Shown: piece by piece, positions 62,825 to 64,000 of the stretch | Numbering within the stretch: position 1 is the first letter of the stretch | How the letters are laid out: each line of letters starts with the position of its first letter | Assembly (NCBI GenBank): GCA_039029315.1 | Contig: JBCCGK010000015.1 | Coordinates: 90,142 to 154,141 of the forward strand | Source of the DNA: JBCCCJ01 sp039029315 | GTDB lineage: Bacteria > Bacteroidota > Bacteroidia > J057 | Length of the DNA stretch: 64,000 bases | Direction: 5' to 3' | Notes under the pieces: generated by a model | Seen by the model: only the letters and a program-made list of their open reading frames with translations | Database searches by the model: none | Told to the model about the DNA's origin: nothing | Made by a program: the position numbers and the translations under genes

Positions 62825-63868
62825 ATGAAAACTAAGTTTTTTGAAGTATTCCGAAAGCAGATCCAATCAAGTAAACATCCCCTTTTTCAGATTTTTCAAA
62901 GTTTTTCATTGGAAGAAGGCATTCAACTGGAAAAAATCAATGAATCGTTTTCTCAATTGAATTTTGACACCCTACAGGATGAAAAAATATCAGAGGAACT
63001 TATCATGTTTTTGGGTCAAAACATGCCCGAAATATTAAAAAATCCAGAAGCATATTTGGCTTATGTGCTAGATGAAATCACAACAATCGAGGAGGCTTTT
63101 GAAAGTTATTCAGAAGAAATGGACGTTGAGGATTCTATTGTTCCTCATGATCCCTTATCTGTTGAGTTATTGTCCCTAAAAGCCACTTCCCATCTGATCA
63201 ACCTGGAGTCTATTTTTGAGCATTTAGCTGTTAGAATCGTCCAATCTTTTTTTTCCTGGGCAAATGATTCTTTACTCTCTCCGAAGGAAGGCAAATCCAT
63301 ATCCAAGCATCCATTCATCAATTATTTTCTGGATGTCAAGCTCAAGTTTCTTGAAGAGAACATTTCTTTGGTTTTTGAAAAACACAGAATCTATCATTTT
63401 GGCTCTTCTCCAAATCAAGCTTTGAGCAATCTCTCCACTTACCTCCAATCACACATAGGAAATCCAGACTCCAAGCTTCGGATCTTTGAGAACTTCTTTT
63501 TGTTTGGAATGAGAGTGCAACTGTCAAAAGAGACTGCGGATAATTATCTTACGGAATTAGTGGGCATCCTCAAGAAACATTTTCCTGAATCCAATCAACC
63601 TATTGTAGATTCTCTTGAAAGAATGATAAGTAAACAACCGAAAGGAAATACTATTTTCCAGACTCAGGAATTGGCTCTGTTCATCCACTATCTTCAGAAA
63701 CAAGAGATCATTTTATCATTGGATTTTCTTCCTACAGCCCAACTCTTTTCAGCATTAACAGGAAGAAGTTGGGATCGATTGAGAAGGAAATTGGGACAGC
63801 GTGAAATAGAGATTATACAGCAAAAAGTAGGAACTACGCCAGGGGCAAGTGATCAATTGTTAAAATGA
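62825..63868 (+). CDS. Unknown protein, possibly of a mobile element
   Basis: 347 residues, largely helical, rich in Phe, Leu, Lys and Glu, with no signal or membrane segment. The last 60 residues (LALFIHYLQKQEIILSLDFLPTAQLFSALTGRSWDRLRRKLGQ) resemble the C-terminal end of RteC-like proteins found near Bacteroidota integrative elements, though the similarity is slight. Base composition looks more AT-rich than the housekeeping genes to the left. It sits between a tRNA-adjacent repeat and an IS transposase. Confidence 0.5.
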   Translation: MKTKFFEVFRKQIQSSKHPLFQIFQSFSLEEGIQLEKINESFSQLNFDTLQDEKISEELIMFLGQNMPEILKNPEAYLAYVLDEITTIEEAFESYSEEMDVEDSIVPHDPLSVELLSLKATSHLINLESIFEHLAVRIVQSFFSWANDSLLSPKEGKSISKHPFINYFLDVKLKFLEENISLVFEKHRIYHFGSSPNQALSNLSTYLQSHIGNPDSKLRIFENFFLFGMRVQLSKETADNYLTELVGILKKHFPESNQPIVDSLERMISKQPKGNTIFQTQELALFIHYLQKQEIILSLDFLPTAQLFSALTGRSWDRLRRKLGQREIEIIQQKVGTTPGASDQLLK

Positions 63869-63925
63869 TTATCCTTTACTGTACACCGACGTAAAATAGA
63901 GTATCGTCAACTCAATTGATTATCG

Positions 63926-64000
63926 ATGAATCTATTAACATTTTTCAAGCATTTTCCAGATGAGGCGAGTTGCCGTGCTCATTGGAAAAGCCATCGAGAA
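63926..64000 (+). mobile_element. IS1595-family transposase gene, 5' end (cut by window edge)
   Basis: The last 75 bases read MNLLTFFKHFPDEASCRAHWKSHRE and continue past the edge. The FPDE-x-SC-R stretch just after the start matches the N-terminus of ISXO2/IS1595 transposases, which precedes a zinc ribbon. The bases upstream (about 63879-63925, with GTACACCGACG) may hold the left inverted repeat, but the partner is outside the window. Whether the gene is intact is unknown. Confidence 0.7.

Overview
The window reads as a chromosomal stretch of a Bacteroidota bacterium, most likely from the Saprospiria/Lewinella side of the phylum, although the class is a guess. The phylum call rests on several signs. 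Three proteins carry type IX secretion (T9SS, Por system) C-terminal sorting domains. The arginine operon has a Bacteroides-type acylornithine carbamoyltransferase. There is a DUF3822 gene next to rsmD. Several promoters fit the Bacteroidota pattern TTG-N19-21-TAnnTTTG.

Layout. 1-4881 (minus): an arginine operon running GNAT, argG, argC, argD, argF', argB (argB is cut by the left edge), with tight or overlapping junctions. 5212-7165: dtd, a membrane-anchored repeat protein and an orphan response regulator. 7400-16735 (minus): a 1656-residue secreted subtilase, an FKBP_N-thioredoxin lipoprotein, valS and a very small T9SS cargo protein. 17206-30057: mixed housekeeping and envelope genes, namely a TPR histidine kinase, an M23 peptidase lipoprotein, trhO, a glycosyltransferase, coaD, rsmD, a DUF3822 gene, sucD, a phoH-family gene and a SAM hydrolase-like gene.

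30281-43984 (plus) is the information-processing core: rplS, tRNA-Thr-Tyr-Gly-Thr, tuf, tRNA-Trp, secE, nusG, rplKAJL, rpoBC. Promoters and a terminator are readable here, and two strong hairpins separate rplL from rpoB. 44124-52906 holds a PRTase, glyA, an unknown secreted protein, tatC, a uracil-DNA-glycosylase-like protein, an XdhC-like protein, sufS-sufU and a MORN-repeat protein. 53032-56634 is a large secreted fusion of a PQQ-type sugar dehydrogenase, haem c motifs, PA14 and a T9SS domain.

56797-61818 looks like a small-molecule or lipid-modifying neighbourhood: a methyltransferase, a FeeM/LuxI-like GNAT, a nucleotide-sugar epimerase, a flavin monooxygenase and an SDR. 61956-62658 is a tRNA cluster (Ser, Pro, Arg) in which tRNA-Pro is preceded by three tandem degenerate tRNA-Pro-like units of about 108-111 bp; this is the most unusual structure in the window. 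To its right, direct repeats, an unknown gene and the start of an IS1595-type transposase suggest that accessory DNA begins beside tRNA-Arg.

All family assignments come from reading motifs by eye. No database search or folding program was run.
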